Shown here piece by piece: positions 11,804-22,940 of a DNA stretch of 64,000 nt. Under the pieces are notes generated by a model, which ran no database searches, was not told where the DNA came from, and saw only the letters and a list, made by a program, of their open reading frames with translations. Position 1 is the first letter of the stretch; each line of letters opens with the position of its first letter. The stretch comes from Ceriagrion tenellum (lineage: Eukaryota; Arthropoda; Insecta; Odonata; Coenagrionidae): positions 92,020,559 to 92,084,558 of the forward strand of contig OY720639.1 of the NCBI GenBank assembly GCA_963169105.1, given 5' to 3'. The position numbers and the translations under genes are program-made.

Positions 11804-12057
11804 TTATCCAATATCTCCATCTCCGAATGTGTCGAAGTCTCTACAAATGTTTCTAATTATTTCCCATTCCCTGTTTGGTCCTTTACAACCTAGTATTTTG
11901 TGAACTACATTGTCTATCCTTCTGCATTTAGGACATACTGGGCTATTGCAAAGTCCAAGTCTGCATTTCGTTTCTCCCGTTACCATACAATCACTGCAAA
12001 TTTCGTACATTATACTTTTTTCCTTGATACAGTGTTTCCACTTTGCATGATTTGTCC
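11804..12057 (-). pseudogene. LINE C-terminal zinc-knuckle-like remnant
   Basis: Reading on the minus strand, an open segment gives WTNHAKWKHCIKEKS, then IMYEICSDCMVTGETKCRLG, LCNSPVCPKC and RRIDNVVHKILGC, and ends at a stop at 11804. The C-x2-C ... H-x4-C arrangement after an SP.CPKC motif resembles the cysteine-histidine segment seen in the RNase H/C-terminal region of jockey- and I-like non-LTR retrotransposons. No reverse transcriptase is visible upstream, so this is a 5'-truncated relic. Clade not determined; a host zinc-binding exon is possible but less likely. Confidence 0.4.
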
Positions 12058-12287
12058 AAATGGTTTTTTCTCGGGTTTTTCAGTTGTTTTTTAGTGTTTT
12101 TTCAGCCAGTTCAGCTACCAAGGCGTATTCTTCCCTTGTGGATTTTTGTGGACTTTACGGGACCTGATGTTCTCGACTGCCAGACATACAATGTAACAAT
12201 CAGTCGCTTGTCGTGCACAGAACGTCACAACCCAAGAGAAGAGGCCTTACTTTGAACACAAGGTGGTGTTCACTCTTTTTGACTGAT

Positions 12288-12377
12288 TTTGAGTCACCTG
12301 GGAATAGCCACGGATTAAACTTTACGGAATCACGGCGGTCCCGATCCCGGTCAATGAGGATGATTTTTTTTCTATGG
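12288..12377. repeat. rearranged SINE fragment, related to 11262
   Basis: GAGTCACCTGGGAATAGCCA then CGGATTAAA matches the tail segment at 11270 in the same direction. The adjoining GATCCCGGTCAATGAGGATG block matches the head of the same SINE in the opposite direction. The two halves are thus inverted relative to each other. Confidence 0.45.
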
Positions 12378-13507
12378 AATTTCGTACAGGAGAATATAAT
12401 ATGAAAACCAGAACTTCGTAACAGCAACAGTTTTACATTGCCTTCTACCTAACGGTACCTGCAATTTCATTCCTGTTTTATTCGAGTTTTGTCATAATAG
12501 AATGGAGTGCTTTTGTCTTTCCTTGAAATACTATACATAAACTGCCAAACGAACGTAAATATTCAAGGATGAAAATCAGAAAAGTGTGCGAAGGCCGAAC
12601 AGACCCGGACTTAACATGAGGCCCAGGATCCGGAACGGAAGCCTTGTCCTTGTCCAAGTACTTGTGCGTAACATTCCATACATTGAAATGAATAAATCAT
12701 AGTATGTTACTATGTATACCATCATTCTCCCATTTACATTCTCCATACCAACACAATAATCTCCAATTATAGTTAAAAAGACATTTTCGGAAAAATTTCA
12801 TATTTCAATTAAAAGAGTAAAATTTCCAATTGGAAACGAAACATTTCTAAGGGGTGAAATTGACCCCTGTCGGTACTTAGGTAGGTAATTTCCTAGGTAT
12901 GCCGCTAGGTACGGTTATTCTTGTGTTAAAGCCTCTTTCCGAAGCTTAGGAATGCCGCAACAGTTGTTTTATTTCATTTACGTTGCTTTTTTAGTAATCA
13001 TCTTGCGCTGACAGAAATTTAGAAATAAATGAAGCTGATTCAGTAGGTTTAAATTATTCACAAAACTCGCCTGATTTATAATTGATCGATATATGTGAAT
13101 GGCATTTCTGTTGCAGGAAAAAATCTCAAATATGAATGTACAAAGACAAATAAATTCACTTATGCACTAGTTGTCCAAGGTTAGAATCCAATCATTATTT
13201 TCTTTGGTCCTTTAATATTCGAACCTTACATAATTTTCATGGGTTTCGAAAGCATGTTGGCTTTGCTTTTCATGATTTTTTAAATGCATTCTGGTAGGGG
13301 ACTATTTCCTATAATCACACTCATTCACTGAAGTATATAAATACACTCCCAGTTGGCATACGGACTCAATATTTGTATGGTATTATGTTCGATATGTTCG
13401 GTATAATATATGGGCATGTCCGAAAACCACCACCCAAACGAACGCGCACAACTACATACTGAGTGGTAAAATACTCACCCAGGTGGGAAACCATCAATAA
13501 ATCGTAA
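12378..13507. other. no recognised feature
   Basis: AT-rich; nothing supported on either strand. Confidence 0.35.
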
Positions 13508-13690
13508 TGGTATCTACATCTACATACCCTGCAAGCCTCTACCTTGCGAGCAGCCACATGGGCGTGTGGCAAGGGGCATTAGGACACCTTGTAAGATAGC
13601 TGTGTAAAGATGTAACGTTTTGGGAGGTGAAGTGGTGACGTGTATAATGGAGTGTAATTAGTGGAGCTCAGTTTTTAATGTGGCCGCTTT
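13508..13690 (-). pseudogene. LINE 3' end, family A (ATCTAC tail), antisense
   Basis: Begins with the short tail ATCTACATCTACAT, followed in antisense by the end of the same LINE family seen at 37850-38361 and 55560-56106, including the GGGAGGTGAA.TGGTG block and a GTGGAGCTCA segment. Severely 5'-truncated; no frame survives. Confidence 0.6.
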
Positions 13691-14050
13691 GTCGCATTTA
13701 ATTTCAGAGTCGAATAAGAATGAACAAGTGAGGACTCTGTACTGCTGTTACCAACATCAAACAGAGTCAAAATGCGTCACTTTGGAAATAAATGCGCCGA
13801 TAAACTGAGCCTAACTCGTTTGTTTTCTGTCTTATTCTTCGTTCTCACCTTCTCTCATGAATCAGCGAATCCACTTTTCGGATTGGTTTGGGTAGACAAC
13901 AGAATACTATATAAACTTGCCTTTTACTGAAATTTTGGCTACTGATAGCACACCTTTTACCCTGGTTTTTCGGTCACTCATCATGCTGCGATGCTACATG
14001 ATTGTTTAGGAGAGTTATGGAGAGGAGACCAGGAGTAAATTTACTTTCAC
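13691..14050. other. no recognised feature
   Basis: No gene. A CACTCATCATGCTGCG motif near 13975 is repeated near 14250, so this flank may belong to the 14051 repeat. Confidence 0.3.
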
Positions 14051-14214
14051 ATAGATACAAAGGACATATTTATGGGAACATGCCTGGTAACATACTTGCT
14101 TCGAAAACATACGAATTTTAGGCCAAGTTTCGAAATACATGGTTGAATATTAGTGAAACGATGGTTGAATGAGGTGTATTTTGGTATTATTAACAATTAT
14201 TCTTTTGAAGTAAA
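14051..14214. repeat. dispersed repeat, copy 2 (see 10387)
   Basis: Same order of blocks as 10387-10550. The copy here lies between two CACTCATCATGCTGCG motifs (about 13975 and 14250), which may mark a longer repeat unit. Confidence 0.6.
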
Positions 14215-14860
14215 ATTGGATTGATTGAAGGAAGGGCTGGTTTTCTGCTCACTCATCATGCTGCGTACCAAGGAAGAGTGTGGGAGGCAGGAGTTGCGGT
14301 TGAAGTCATTCGGATGAAAAGGTTGACGCTCAATTGCCCCATTGCTCCTGCGCAATGGATGGCCGGGCCTATTATGAATTGGCCCGTCCAGTTGGAGAGA
14401 CAAAAGGGGGACGGCGTGTTGGATGTGGTGGAGGAGGAAGGGAGATGAATGCGCCGGAGAGGAGGTGGGAGTGTATTTGCGCACTCTTTCCTGGCTGGCA
14501 GGGATGGGCTACTCTCGGCCAGCGTTGCGGAGGTGTGCCGCCCCTTCTCCTCATGGGGTTGGGGAGCGGGAATGGAGTATTTCCTTGGATCCTTCTGCGA
14601 AACGATTCTTACTCGCCACCGCTTCCTTTTCTGCTATCCTCTCACTTTATTTTCAGCATTTTTTCCGACCCTCCCGCTCGTTAGTGCTCCTCAGAAGTCA
14701 AGAGGGATAGCCGAGAGTCCACGGTCGCACGCGTCTCTTCTTCGGGTCGGTTATCCCCGTCCAAATGCTTTACCGCTGACGCCGAAATGTTTTGCTCCTC
14801 TGCGACGACTCCACGCGATCCGCAACTCTCGAGAACATATAAATCTATATTCTTGAAGGC
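14215..14860. other. CpG-rich island
   Basis: GC and CpG content are clearly higher than in the flanks, most densely at 14270-14850. Overlapping ORFs of 60-135 codons open on both strands in several frames, which is a composition effect. No domain is recognisable. A promoter or first-exon island is possible but unsupported by splice signals I can defend. Confidence 0.4.
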
Positions 14861-16985
14861 TACGCCCCATAAATTCCCTCGCCCTACTACGAAATATGCC
14901 AACAATGACTAATGTAATAGAATTAAAATGATGAAAATGTGCTGAAGTTAATGGCCAGCGATTTGGTTGGACCATTACTTCTGCTCTATTATTTTAAGAA
15001 ATGAAAACTGCAGACTAAATAATTGATGTCATCTGGTCGTATTCCTCAGATGCTCCACAAAAAATGCTGAATTTTTCGAAAATTTTCGAATATTTTTAAA
15101 ACTTCCCGGCAATTTTGGATCTAAGAAAACTCTATTCGATAAATAAAATAGTATATTCTGTGTGAAATTTTATCAGACCCTGCTCCTGAGTTTTGGTGGC
15201 CATAAATTTTAATGAAACATCGCAAAAAAATGAAGCCCTCATGAGACAAAAATGAACCAACTATCCGTGCTTTCATCTTTAATGGCTCGCGAGATCGGGA
15301 TTTTAAGTTCATATTAGAGTGTAAAATTTTCTGACCTTTGAGAATTACACACAGCTAATTGTTATCCCGACCCCGATTGAAACCCCGACCGGTGTCTCCT
15401 ATGTTGCCAAAAGAGAGACGCAAGAGGGAAATAACCAAGCTATCACTGTCACCATTGTGAACTGATTATTGGTGTAGCCTCCTGTTTTAGTATTTTATAC
15501 ACGGTGAAAAATATTTGAGGATTACTTTTTTTTGAATTGCAGGTATTTCATCAGCAAAAACGAAAGTTTTTTGGTATTTTTTTCTTGTAAAAATAAGAAA
15601 TACATGTTGAATTAAAGAAAAATAAACTATGGCACAAATAGTTGTAAATATTGGTAAAATTCAATAAGTTTTAGAGTTAAAATATGTAATGAAAGGCTTT
15701 AGAGTGCTACTATTTGCACATGTTATTTTGTATGCGAATAAAGAACAACAATCTTAATTAAAAATGTGATGTTTTTTGGACCATACACCTCAAATTAATG
15801 CGTCAGGGAGGCGGTATAACACTTTAATGTCAATTCAAAGGATTAATACCAATCTGATAATCATTTATCTAATTAGAAAGTTGAAATTTTACAGTCCTAC
15901 GGAAAGGACACTATATTGAATTTTATGTAAAATTTTGAAATTATGACTCACGCTAAGTACGTGCGTGTGTGTTCGTTGAAAAGGATCATGCTACTGCACA
16001 ATTCACCTCTTAACCTCTTATTACCTCTCTACTCTTTCCAAGATAGTTGCTTGAAGTAGACCTTTAGGCTGACGCTTTATCCTTAGTTTTCCCCAACTTG
16101 GTCACCCTAACGGCTGATTCCTCCAATTTATTTTCCGAAACATGATATAAATTCGAACTTACCATAAGAAAGAACTGTGCTAAAACTAGATCATGACTCC
16201 AAAGTGCTCGAACCGGTCGATAATAGGTACCAATGAACTGTGTGGGAGTACAAAATTTATTTAACTTCACCAGCTAATATTCATATGCATTTATTAGGGA
16301 AGTAAATGTAAATATTTAGAGTACCTAAATCCAGAGACTTAATGTTTTCAAAATGTTTCCTATAACCTGCGGAGTGGTATTATCGTTTGGAAACGATTTG
16401 ACATATTTGTCTTGAAAATGAAACTGAGAGATCCAGAAAATTAATGCATATTAGCGATATATTTTTGGATTTTTGAATTATAAAATAGATAAAATTTACA
16501 ACGTCTTTGGATGGTGAGAAGATGAAAATTGTTTTTCAGACCGTGCCCTACCTTTGAAATTTTCCCAATGCAAATATTACTAATAGGGATGAGATGCAAG
16601 TGTTACCAGTAGTCTTCGCAAAAAGCCTAAGATAAAAGGCCATTTATTTTTCTATGGACAAGATATATTGCCATCCAGTGTTTCAAATATGAGTAAAACA
16701 TGGAATTTATGTTCTGCTGACACATGAACTACTGAAGTGGTACGCCAACACTTTCTTCTAGGGTTCTTACAACACGAGTGTATTTTTATAGTTTTCGTTG
16801 AATAACCACCGTAATGGAATATGTAGCAATCTAGACATTACAGAGCCTCCTGGAACCATGCGAATCTAGGAAGAAGGCCTCTAAAGAATTTATAGAATGG
16901 TGTATGGGATAATTTTAAAAGGTACTTACATACTTGTTGCATTGCAATGCATACTTGTTGCCAACACATACACCTTGGCTGCCGA
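14861..16985. other. no recognised feature
   Basis: AT-rich sequence without supported genes, transposon ends or notable inverted repeats. Confidence 0.35.
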
Positions 16986-16989
16986 AAGC

Positions 16990-17130
16990 ACAGTCAATAT
17001 AGGGGCTAAAATTGGTACAGATGCTTCCGCGGTTATTTAAGGACCTGAAGAAGCCAGCTGGAAGGCACGCGAAACTGTTGTCCCCCAAAATTGGATCGAC
17101 GCGGCGGAAACCTGAAGAGAATACGGTTAA
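16990..17130 (+). mobile_element. Penelope-like element terminal fragment
   Basis: From 17041 the sequence matches the 3' end of the inverted Penelope-like dimer at 22326-22925: GGACCTG.., the hammerhead-like core, CCCCCAAAA.TGGATCGACG and GAATACGGT. Just upstream (17022-17040) the terminal block GCTTCCGCGGTTATTTAA is the inverse of 22898-22916, so two pieces of the element are joined head to head here as well. Confidence 0.65.
17041..17083 (+). ncRNA. hammerhead-ribozyme-like core (Penelope-like terminal)
   Basis: CTGAAGA at 17045-17051, then GCCAGC and GCACGC flanking TGGAAG (stem II with an A.A mismatch and one decayed pair), GAAAC (17071-17075), loop TGTT and GTC (17080-17082). Flanking GGAC (17041-17044) can pair with GTCC (17080-17083), an alternative to a normal stem I. 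One stem II mismatch separates it from the 22807 copy. Confidence 0.6.
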
Positions 17131-17365
17131 TATAGTGACTAATTTTTTCCAAACAAGTTTGTGATACATAAAAAATATATCAAATCGTTCCATCTAAATC
17201 GTTGGACAGGAATAACCAGCAAAAATATGAAACAGAAAAAAGTTTAACGAATAATTAAATCGTGCTCTCATAGTTAGGTGGTTGGGAGGAAATGGGTTGG
17301 ACGCGACTGCAACACCTCGTGTGGAGTCCTATCAAGGAGTAAGTATAATCATCTATCAAAGAGTT

Positions 17366-17520
17366 GCGTATTATTGGTGAAATTAGAAAAGTGGTATGTA
17401 TCAGGATGTATCAGAAATACATTGAAAGGTACCAAGAATTAAGGGAACTAGAATTAGACAGGAAATGGTCGAGAACTGCAGTCAACAAATTTTAGGATTT
17501 CATAACCAATGATGATGTAC
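17366..17520 (+). pseudogene. RTE-like LINE C-terminal fragment (weak)
   Basis: The plus strand reads VRIIGEIRKV, then LELDRKWSRTAVNKF, a stop and a tail with AATGATGATG. Other copies in the window end in the same way (DREG.RAAVNQS at about 26520, minus strand). Diverged, and the upstream limit is unclear. Confidence 0.4.
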
Positions 17521-20339
17521 ACTTGGGTAAGACACCGCAAATGTTATTACTTGGTTTATCCGAGTATTCTTAAAATTTGTCATACTGTATAAAACATGAA
17601 GTTTCTTCCTTTTCCACCTGGTTTAGTTTACTTCATTATAAGATTCAGTTATTGAAATCCAATATTTTGAGTTTGGTTAGGTGCATTCAATCCCATTTCC
17701 TATTCATTGAATAGTTTTGAAGCACAAATATTGGAATTGTGGTGGTGTAAAAGCCATTCAGGCAACTATGTGGTTGGCTATAGTAATAGGAATATAAAAC
17801 TCGTACAGGCATCCATTGTGACGGCCTGACTCATGGTTTTGGCAATCTGTCTCTACTTACCATTCCTATCCCTCTCCTTCCTGTTTTGCCTAGAGATCTT
17901 TCTGCGGGACCTTAAACAAACTGTAACTGACTGCAACAAATAAAATAAAATGGAGTAAAATGCCAGTAATTGGCCGTTAAGACATGTTTATTTTTCTGTT
18001 GTTAAAAGAAATGTTCTTTGCCCGTGTTTATTTATTTAAGTTGGACATGAGCCGCTTTAATGAAGATACGCCTGAAGCCATCAAACTTGTAAAAGTTTGC
18101 ATAAACTACATCGTCTCTTTCTATGCCTTTTACATGATAAAATTAATGAATGCTATTCAGAACTTTTTTCTTCAACCGATGACCTTTTAAGCCATAACAA
18201 AGATTTTAACCAGATGCACTTAATTTTTGTGAAAAAATTGGCTCACACAATCGGTAAAACTATACATTTTTAGCTATTTATTTACAATGCAGACATAGGG
18301 AAAATAAATTTAGTTAAATTTTCTATCGAACAAAAACCAGGTAGTCATATTCATTCATCGCCATCGTGTAAGTTTACTTTTAAAAAAGTTTTTGGCAGAA
18401 AAACTAGACACTGGTCTGGTGTTAAATATTGAGACACTGGGTTATCCTAACATAAATCCACACACCCTCAATATCCAATCCATTGAAAGTATATAAATAT
18501 ATATTAACATTTACACATATAAGTTACTTAAAACAATGCTTACACTAACTTTTAAAAGTTTGGAAGGCTTAAAGCTCTCTTAGATTTGAAGAGCTACTCA
18601 ACATCACCCATTAATTACCCTGGGGAACCGTTTGCATTATGATTTCCAAGGGAAGACAACCCAAAGAAGAGACAAATTGCATTCCTTGAGGGAAAAAATA
18701 CATTTCCCAATGGGGAAAAATACATTTCCCAATGGAAAAAAACCACTGTAGCGGGAAACGCCTCATCTGCCAAGTTTTGCACCATCCTAAATTTAGATAT
18801 AGCAGTGTAGAGAGCTTGTTTTCTTTCAACCAAAGGAAAGGAAGGGTGAGGTACTGTGGTCTAGAATGGAGGTAAAGGAGCGGGGATGGAGATACTGAGG
18901 AAAACTGTCAGTCTGTCCTCTTTCTGGTCCACTCTCGCCAAATCTTGAGAGGCCTACCGCAAACTAGCCACCCCTACAGCGTTTTGACATCCGTTTTACA
19001 ATACTCCTCGAGGTGACCGACTTCTGATTTCTTGACATCTCTTTAGTAGCCCATCTTCATGAAAAAGTAAATGACAGGTCTCCAATGCCTATCGGAGATA
19101 CAAACACCATATGTTCCAAAATTATTACAACTGGTACCGTATGGTACCGCTAGGTTAACATGGGTTAAAATATGATTGAAACTCTTTCTGTAAATCTATC
19201 AAATCTTGGAAATAGCCCTATTTTTTCTTTAGGTGACCAATGTCATTTATTGTACAAAATAATAACGCTCTCATTGTTTCCAATTGTGAAAAATGTGATC
19301 CATTTCGCGGTGCTTTTGGAAGTGCAAACATGTCAAGTTATTTTGAAACGATAAAATCATAGAAGACCTACCTTCACTTTCGTATCTTATTCTACTGATC
19401 GAGGTGGAAAAACTTACTGAAGTAGCTTCGATGGCTTGCGACCCAAAGAAATTTCCTATGTTGTTGCTATGTTGGATTGTACGAGTTTCATAGCTGTCCA
19501 GTGAGGAATTTATTGTCCAAAAGATGGTCAAAGAACGTTCAGTGAGCACTATTACAACGATCAAAGATCATTCAAGGAGGAAACATGATCATTCAAAAGG
19601 CACTCAAACATATGAACCCGGAAGGAATGTTAGATAATAGTTCTTTTGAAATGGCTTTCATTTGAACTACTTGTGAACAAATATCATTTAATATGAATTG
19701 TTGATAGTTTTAATGTGGGATCCTTATAAATGCATCGGAGACTTCATATGCACATTTTTTCCAGACTTCTCGTGTCAATGTAACTAAAAATGCTTGGTAA
19801 AATGACGATATTTCAAGCATTTACTTTTTAAATTACTCATTAGGTCCAAAGAGAGAGCGAAAAATATATAGCCAGGTTCATTATTTTTATTTTTTTATAG
19901 GCTTTTATTATTTTTGGTATAATCCCGTATGGTATGTTACAATATTCCTAGAATTTAGGATGAATATTGTCGTTGGAAATTTCAAATATACATGGTTTAA
20001 AGAGGTTCTTAAATGTTCAACCAGGGAAATTTTTTTAATTATGCTTTGTGGACTGGAAACAAACGATCTATGAACAGTCTAAAATTACCATTTCACTTTT
20101 AAACATTCAATGAACGTTCTCCGGTTGTATACTCAGGATAATTCAGTTGTGGACTACTTTTGAATTAGTTCATATCTTCTGCATGGTCTCTCCCCACTGG
20201 GTATGACGATTAATTTTACACATATTAGTAAATATATTTTTGCGATCAATTTTTTTAGAGTCCTGAAAATGGACATTCATAGTTCACATGAGTTGATTTA
20301 TAAGTAAATTATTCATTATGAATGCTAAAAAATAGGAAT
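17521..20339. other. no recognised gene; short tandem duplication near 18700
   Basis: AT-rich with scattered short ORFs. At 18696-18739 an AAAAATACATTTCCCAATGG unit of about 22 bp occurs twice in tandem inside a run of related GGGAAA words. Nothing else supported. Confidence 0.4.
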
Positions 20340-22310
20340 AAAGATGGCGGTAGTACACTGCTAAACCAAAATATAGAGTAAAAGTGATGTTATAACAAGC
20401 GAAACCACGGTCATACTATAGTATTGTACTGGAGAAATTTGCTCTACTTTTGATTTATCAGCGATGTTTTGGTACCTTCAAATATTGCCCGAGTCATCAA
20501 AATTTTTATGGCGGCTATTGATTTTCATCAATGAGATTTTCAATATTTCTCAAGTCGTGAGTTTTTCTGCAAAATATTTGCTTAAAAAATTACTTCAAAT
20601 CTATAGAACAACAACCGTAATTTATTTCATCTAACGGTCTCTTTATGCTCCCTTGTTTTGGCTTAACTATAATAAATGGTTTCCGGTAGTATTTTTTTTC
20701 TCTATCCTCTACCGTTCCTACTCTCGCAGAATTTCTATGGTACGCTATTTTAGGCTGTAAATTTCAACCTAGGTCGATCAATTCCGATTGTATTTTTCCT
20801 TCAATAGAGGTCTTCTCAACCCAATTAAGTTCACTATTAATGTGCCTATTTTATTGCATTCCCTATGCGTATAGCATATGATGTTTAACGTTGTGGATGA
20901 TTTGTCAGTGCATTTGTGTTTAAAATGATGGCTGGCACAGGATATCCACAGATTTTCTTGGGTGTGCAAAGGTGGCAAATACAAAGTAAGAACAGATATG
21001 GTGGCCGTGTGGTGGAAATGGTTTAAAAGACCTAAAACGATTAAGCTAAGAATATATCAAATCAAATGGTCCTAATTTATACGAATTCAATATATTTTTT
21101 CAGGGAAACCTACATCGGCCTAAGTACTTGAACGAATGCTAATTTTCCTCCGCTAAACGAGCAATCGACACAGTATATTGTTTGGGGAAAATACAAATAA
21201 AAATTTGGCCATTATCGAAATTGGAACCATATAAATCTTATTGGCAGGCTTATCTTTTACTCACAGCAGCAATTCGATCCATTTTTTTTTTAGTTTTCCG
21301 TGCTTTAACGGTAAGACTAATGGAGAGACTCGGGGATGAAATTTTGCCGCGGTTAATCTGCTCGGCTAAGCTGGGTAAACAAGAGTAAACTGCATCAAAA
21401 CAGCATTCGATCTTCCCGTGGCCCAGTTTCCTCTTTCATATGGCCGACAGGAAAGGGTACCCTTGTCGTCACCGCAGGATCTGTTATCTAACTTCTCTGA
21501 TGTTCACATTCGGAGATCCCGTGCATCGTATCCACGGTCTTTCATTTGCGATAGAGGAAAATTAATCACCCCACGGTATCCAATAACTCAAAGGAACAGG
21601 GAAGGTAAAAATAAATCATTTTTACAGATGTTACTAAAACCTGCGTCATTTTTTAAGGATACTTTCATCTCATTTAAATAAGAAGTAATTCATTTAGAAA
21701 ATTAACTAGAAATTATTTCACCATGTATTTTTCATGCTTCCATGAAAAAGTAATAGCATAAATTTCACGTGTTTTGATGGTAAAATAATTAGTTGTAGAG
21801 GAATATTGAGAAGCATAGTTCCCATGTACGATTTTTCATTATCATTCATTAGTATATCACATCAAATAATACCTTGTTCTTCAATGTGCAAGTGCAAGTT
21901 ATAATCTAGAAGTCTCAATTATTGTACAAAAAATATGAACAAACTTAATGTATTCTGCACCTGATTCAGGAAATTAAGATAAAGTCGTATGGGACTCTTC
22001 ATTTGAGACTCTTATACTCTGTATTTGTTTGTGCCGGATTTAGCTCAATATTCTCTACTAAACTGAGTCTCGCGTTAAACGTCCTTAAAGTCTTTTTGCC
22101 TATGAGGTGGCGACTATCAACTGCACATGCTTAAATACTGCTATGATCTGTAGTTGATTATGTCCCGTTGATTCTCCTTATATGCATATTTTCATAGCCA
22201 AATGAGCAATAGATAAAAATTTGGTTATTATCGAAATTGGAACTAGATAAATCTATTACGTGATTTACGTCATAATAGATGTATCTGGTTTCACGGGTTA
22301 ATTATTCATT
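20340..22310. repeat. duplicated tract, first copy
   Basis: Blocks here recur at 22941-23340: ACTGCTAAACCAAAA.ATAGAG (20357 and 22967), AACTTCTCTGATGTTCACA.TCGGAGATC (21490 and 23218), TCAAAGGAACAGGG (about 21588 and 23318), and GGTAAAATAATT..TAGAGG plus CATTCATTAGTATA (21779 and 23058). AAAATTTGG..ATTATCGAAA also repeats within it (21200 and 22217). The order of blocks differs between copies, so this is a rearranged dispersed repeat family. No coding frame is recognised. Confidence 0.6.
20908..21030. repeat. dispersed repeat, copy 2 (see 9408)
   Basis: Shares the AGTGCATTTGT, TTGGGTGTGC and TGTGG.GGAAAT blocks with 9408-9530 in the same order and orientation. Confidence 0.5.
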
Positions 22311-22325
22311 ATTATTGCTAAGTCA
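22311..22325. repeat. 15-bp target-site duplication, left
   Basis: ATTATTGCTAAGTCA occurs here and, identical, at 22926-22940, flanking the Penelope-like insertion. Confidence 0.9.
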
Positions 22326-22370
22326 ACCGCATTCTGTCCGGGTTTTTGCCGCGTCGATCCATTTTTGGGG

Positions 22371-22408
22371 GACAACAGTTTCGCCTGCCTTCCAGCTGGC
22401 TTCGTCAG
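22371..22408 (-). ncRNA. hammerhead-ribozyme-like core, left arm
   Basis: On the minus strand CTGACGA (22408-22402), stem II GCCAGC / GCAGGC around TGGAAG with one A.A mismatch, GAAAC, loop TGTT and GTC (22373-22371). Flanking GGAC and GTCC can pair. It mirrors the right-arm copy with one base different in the stem III loop. Confidence 0.65.
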
Positions 22409-22429
22409 GTCCTAAATGAAATGCAGATC

Positions 22430-22603
22430 ATTTTATTTACGGTATTAGTCAGGTGCGCGCTCATTGGCCGGATGGAAATTCGAAATTGATTGTTGGAATA
22501 GCCGTTTAAACATTGAAGCTAGCGGATAGCCGTCTTCTCTATTAAAGTTCCCTGTGTTCTTCGCTATTTCGATAGCTTCCCTTATTAGCCGAGGGAAATA
22601 CTT
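22430..22603 (-). pseudogene. Penelope-like ORF C-terminus, left arm copy
   Basis: Inverse copy of the right-arm fragment. It begins on the minus strand at the palindrome centre with the same YFPRLIREAIEIAKN and continues through NREDGYPLAS. Small indels near 22440-22500 disturb the frame relative to the other arm before the shared stop near 22413. Confidence 0.65.
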
Positions 22604-22611
22604 TAAATACT

Positions 22612-22803
22612 AAGTATTTCCCTCGGCTAATAAGGGAAGCTATCGAAATAGCGAAGAACACAGGGAACTTTAATAGAGAAGACGGCTATCCGCTAGCTTC
22701 AACGTTTAAACGGCTCTTCCAACAATCGTTTTCGAATTCCCATCCGGCCAATGAGCGCGCACCTGACAAATACCGTGAAGAAAAAGATCTGCATTTCATT
22801 TAG
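22612..22803 (+). pseudogene. Penelope-like ORF C-terminal fragment (after GIY-YIG domain)
   Basis: An open frame reads KYFPRLIREAIEIAKN, then TGNFNREDGYPLAS, TFKRLFQQS and on to a stop TAG at 22801-22803. The I-R-E-A-I-E-I ... N-F-N-R-E-D-G-Y-x-L sequence is the hallmark tail of Penelope-like proteins, at the end of the GIY-YIG endonuclease. The reverse transcriptase and most of the endonuclease are missing, so the fragment is not functional. There is no start codon of its own; the left boundary is the palindrome centre. Confidence 0.85.
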
Positions 22804-22806
22804 GAC

Positions 22807-22844
22807 CTGACGAAGCCAGCTGGAAGGCAGGCGAAACTGGTGTC
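22807..22844 (+). ncRNA. hammerhead-ribozyme-like core, right arm
   Basis: CTGACGA (22807-22813), A, stem II GCCAGC / GCAGGC around TGGAAG, GAAAC (22833-22837), loop TGGT and GTC (22842-22844). It starts four bases after the ORF stop. The upstream TTTAGG can pair with downstream CC..AAA as a bulged stem I, or GGAC with GTCC. Hammerheads in this position are known for Penelope-like elements. Confidence 0.7.
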
Positions 22845-22925
22845 CCCCAAAAATGGATCGACGCGGCAAAAACCCGGACAGAATACGGTCGGTCATTAAA
22901 TAACCGCGGAAGCCTCCGCAACAAC

Positions 22926-22940
22926 ATTATTGCTAAGTCA
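22926..22940. repeat. 15-bp target-site duplication, right
   Basis: Identical to 22311-22325. Confidence 0.9.

Larger units (their letters stand above)
22326..22925. mobile_element. Penelope-like element, 600-bp inverted dimer
   Basis: Two long inverted arms (22326-22603 and 22612 to about 22893) meet head to head across an 8-bp centre; the right side adds CGGTCGGTCATTAAATAACC and a short end. Each arm carries the last ~60 codons of a Penelope-like ORF, its stop, and a hammerhead-like core beyond the stop. A perfect 15-bp target duplication brackets the whole unit, so it inserted as one piece. 5'-truncated copies with inverted partners are characteristic of Penelope-like retroelements, which prime reverse transcription from their own ends. 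Arm identity is high, suggesting a recent insertion. Confidence 0.85.

Noticed and set aside
14197..14975. Cluster of ORFs up to 135 codons
   Set aside because: Several frames on both strands are open at once; no domain, no defensible splice sites.
15370..15405. GAAACCCCGACCGGTGTC as a hammerhead 3' half
   Set aside because: No CUGANGA and no stem II partner upstream; the sequence is only a chance GAAAC...GTC.
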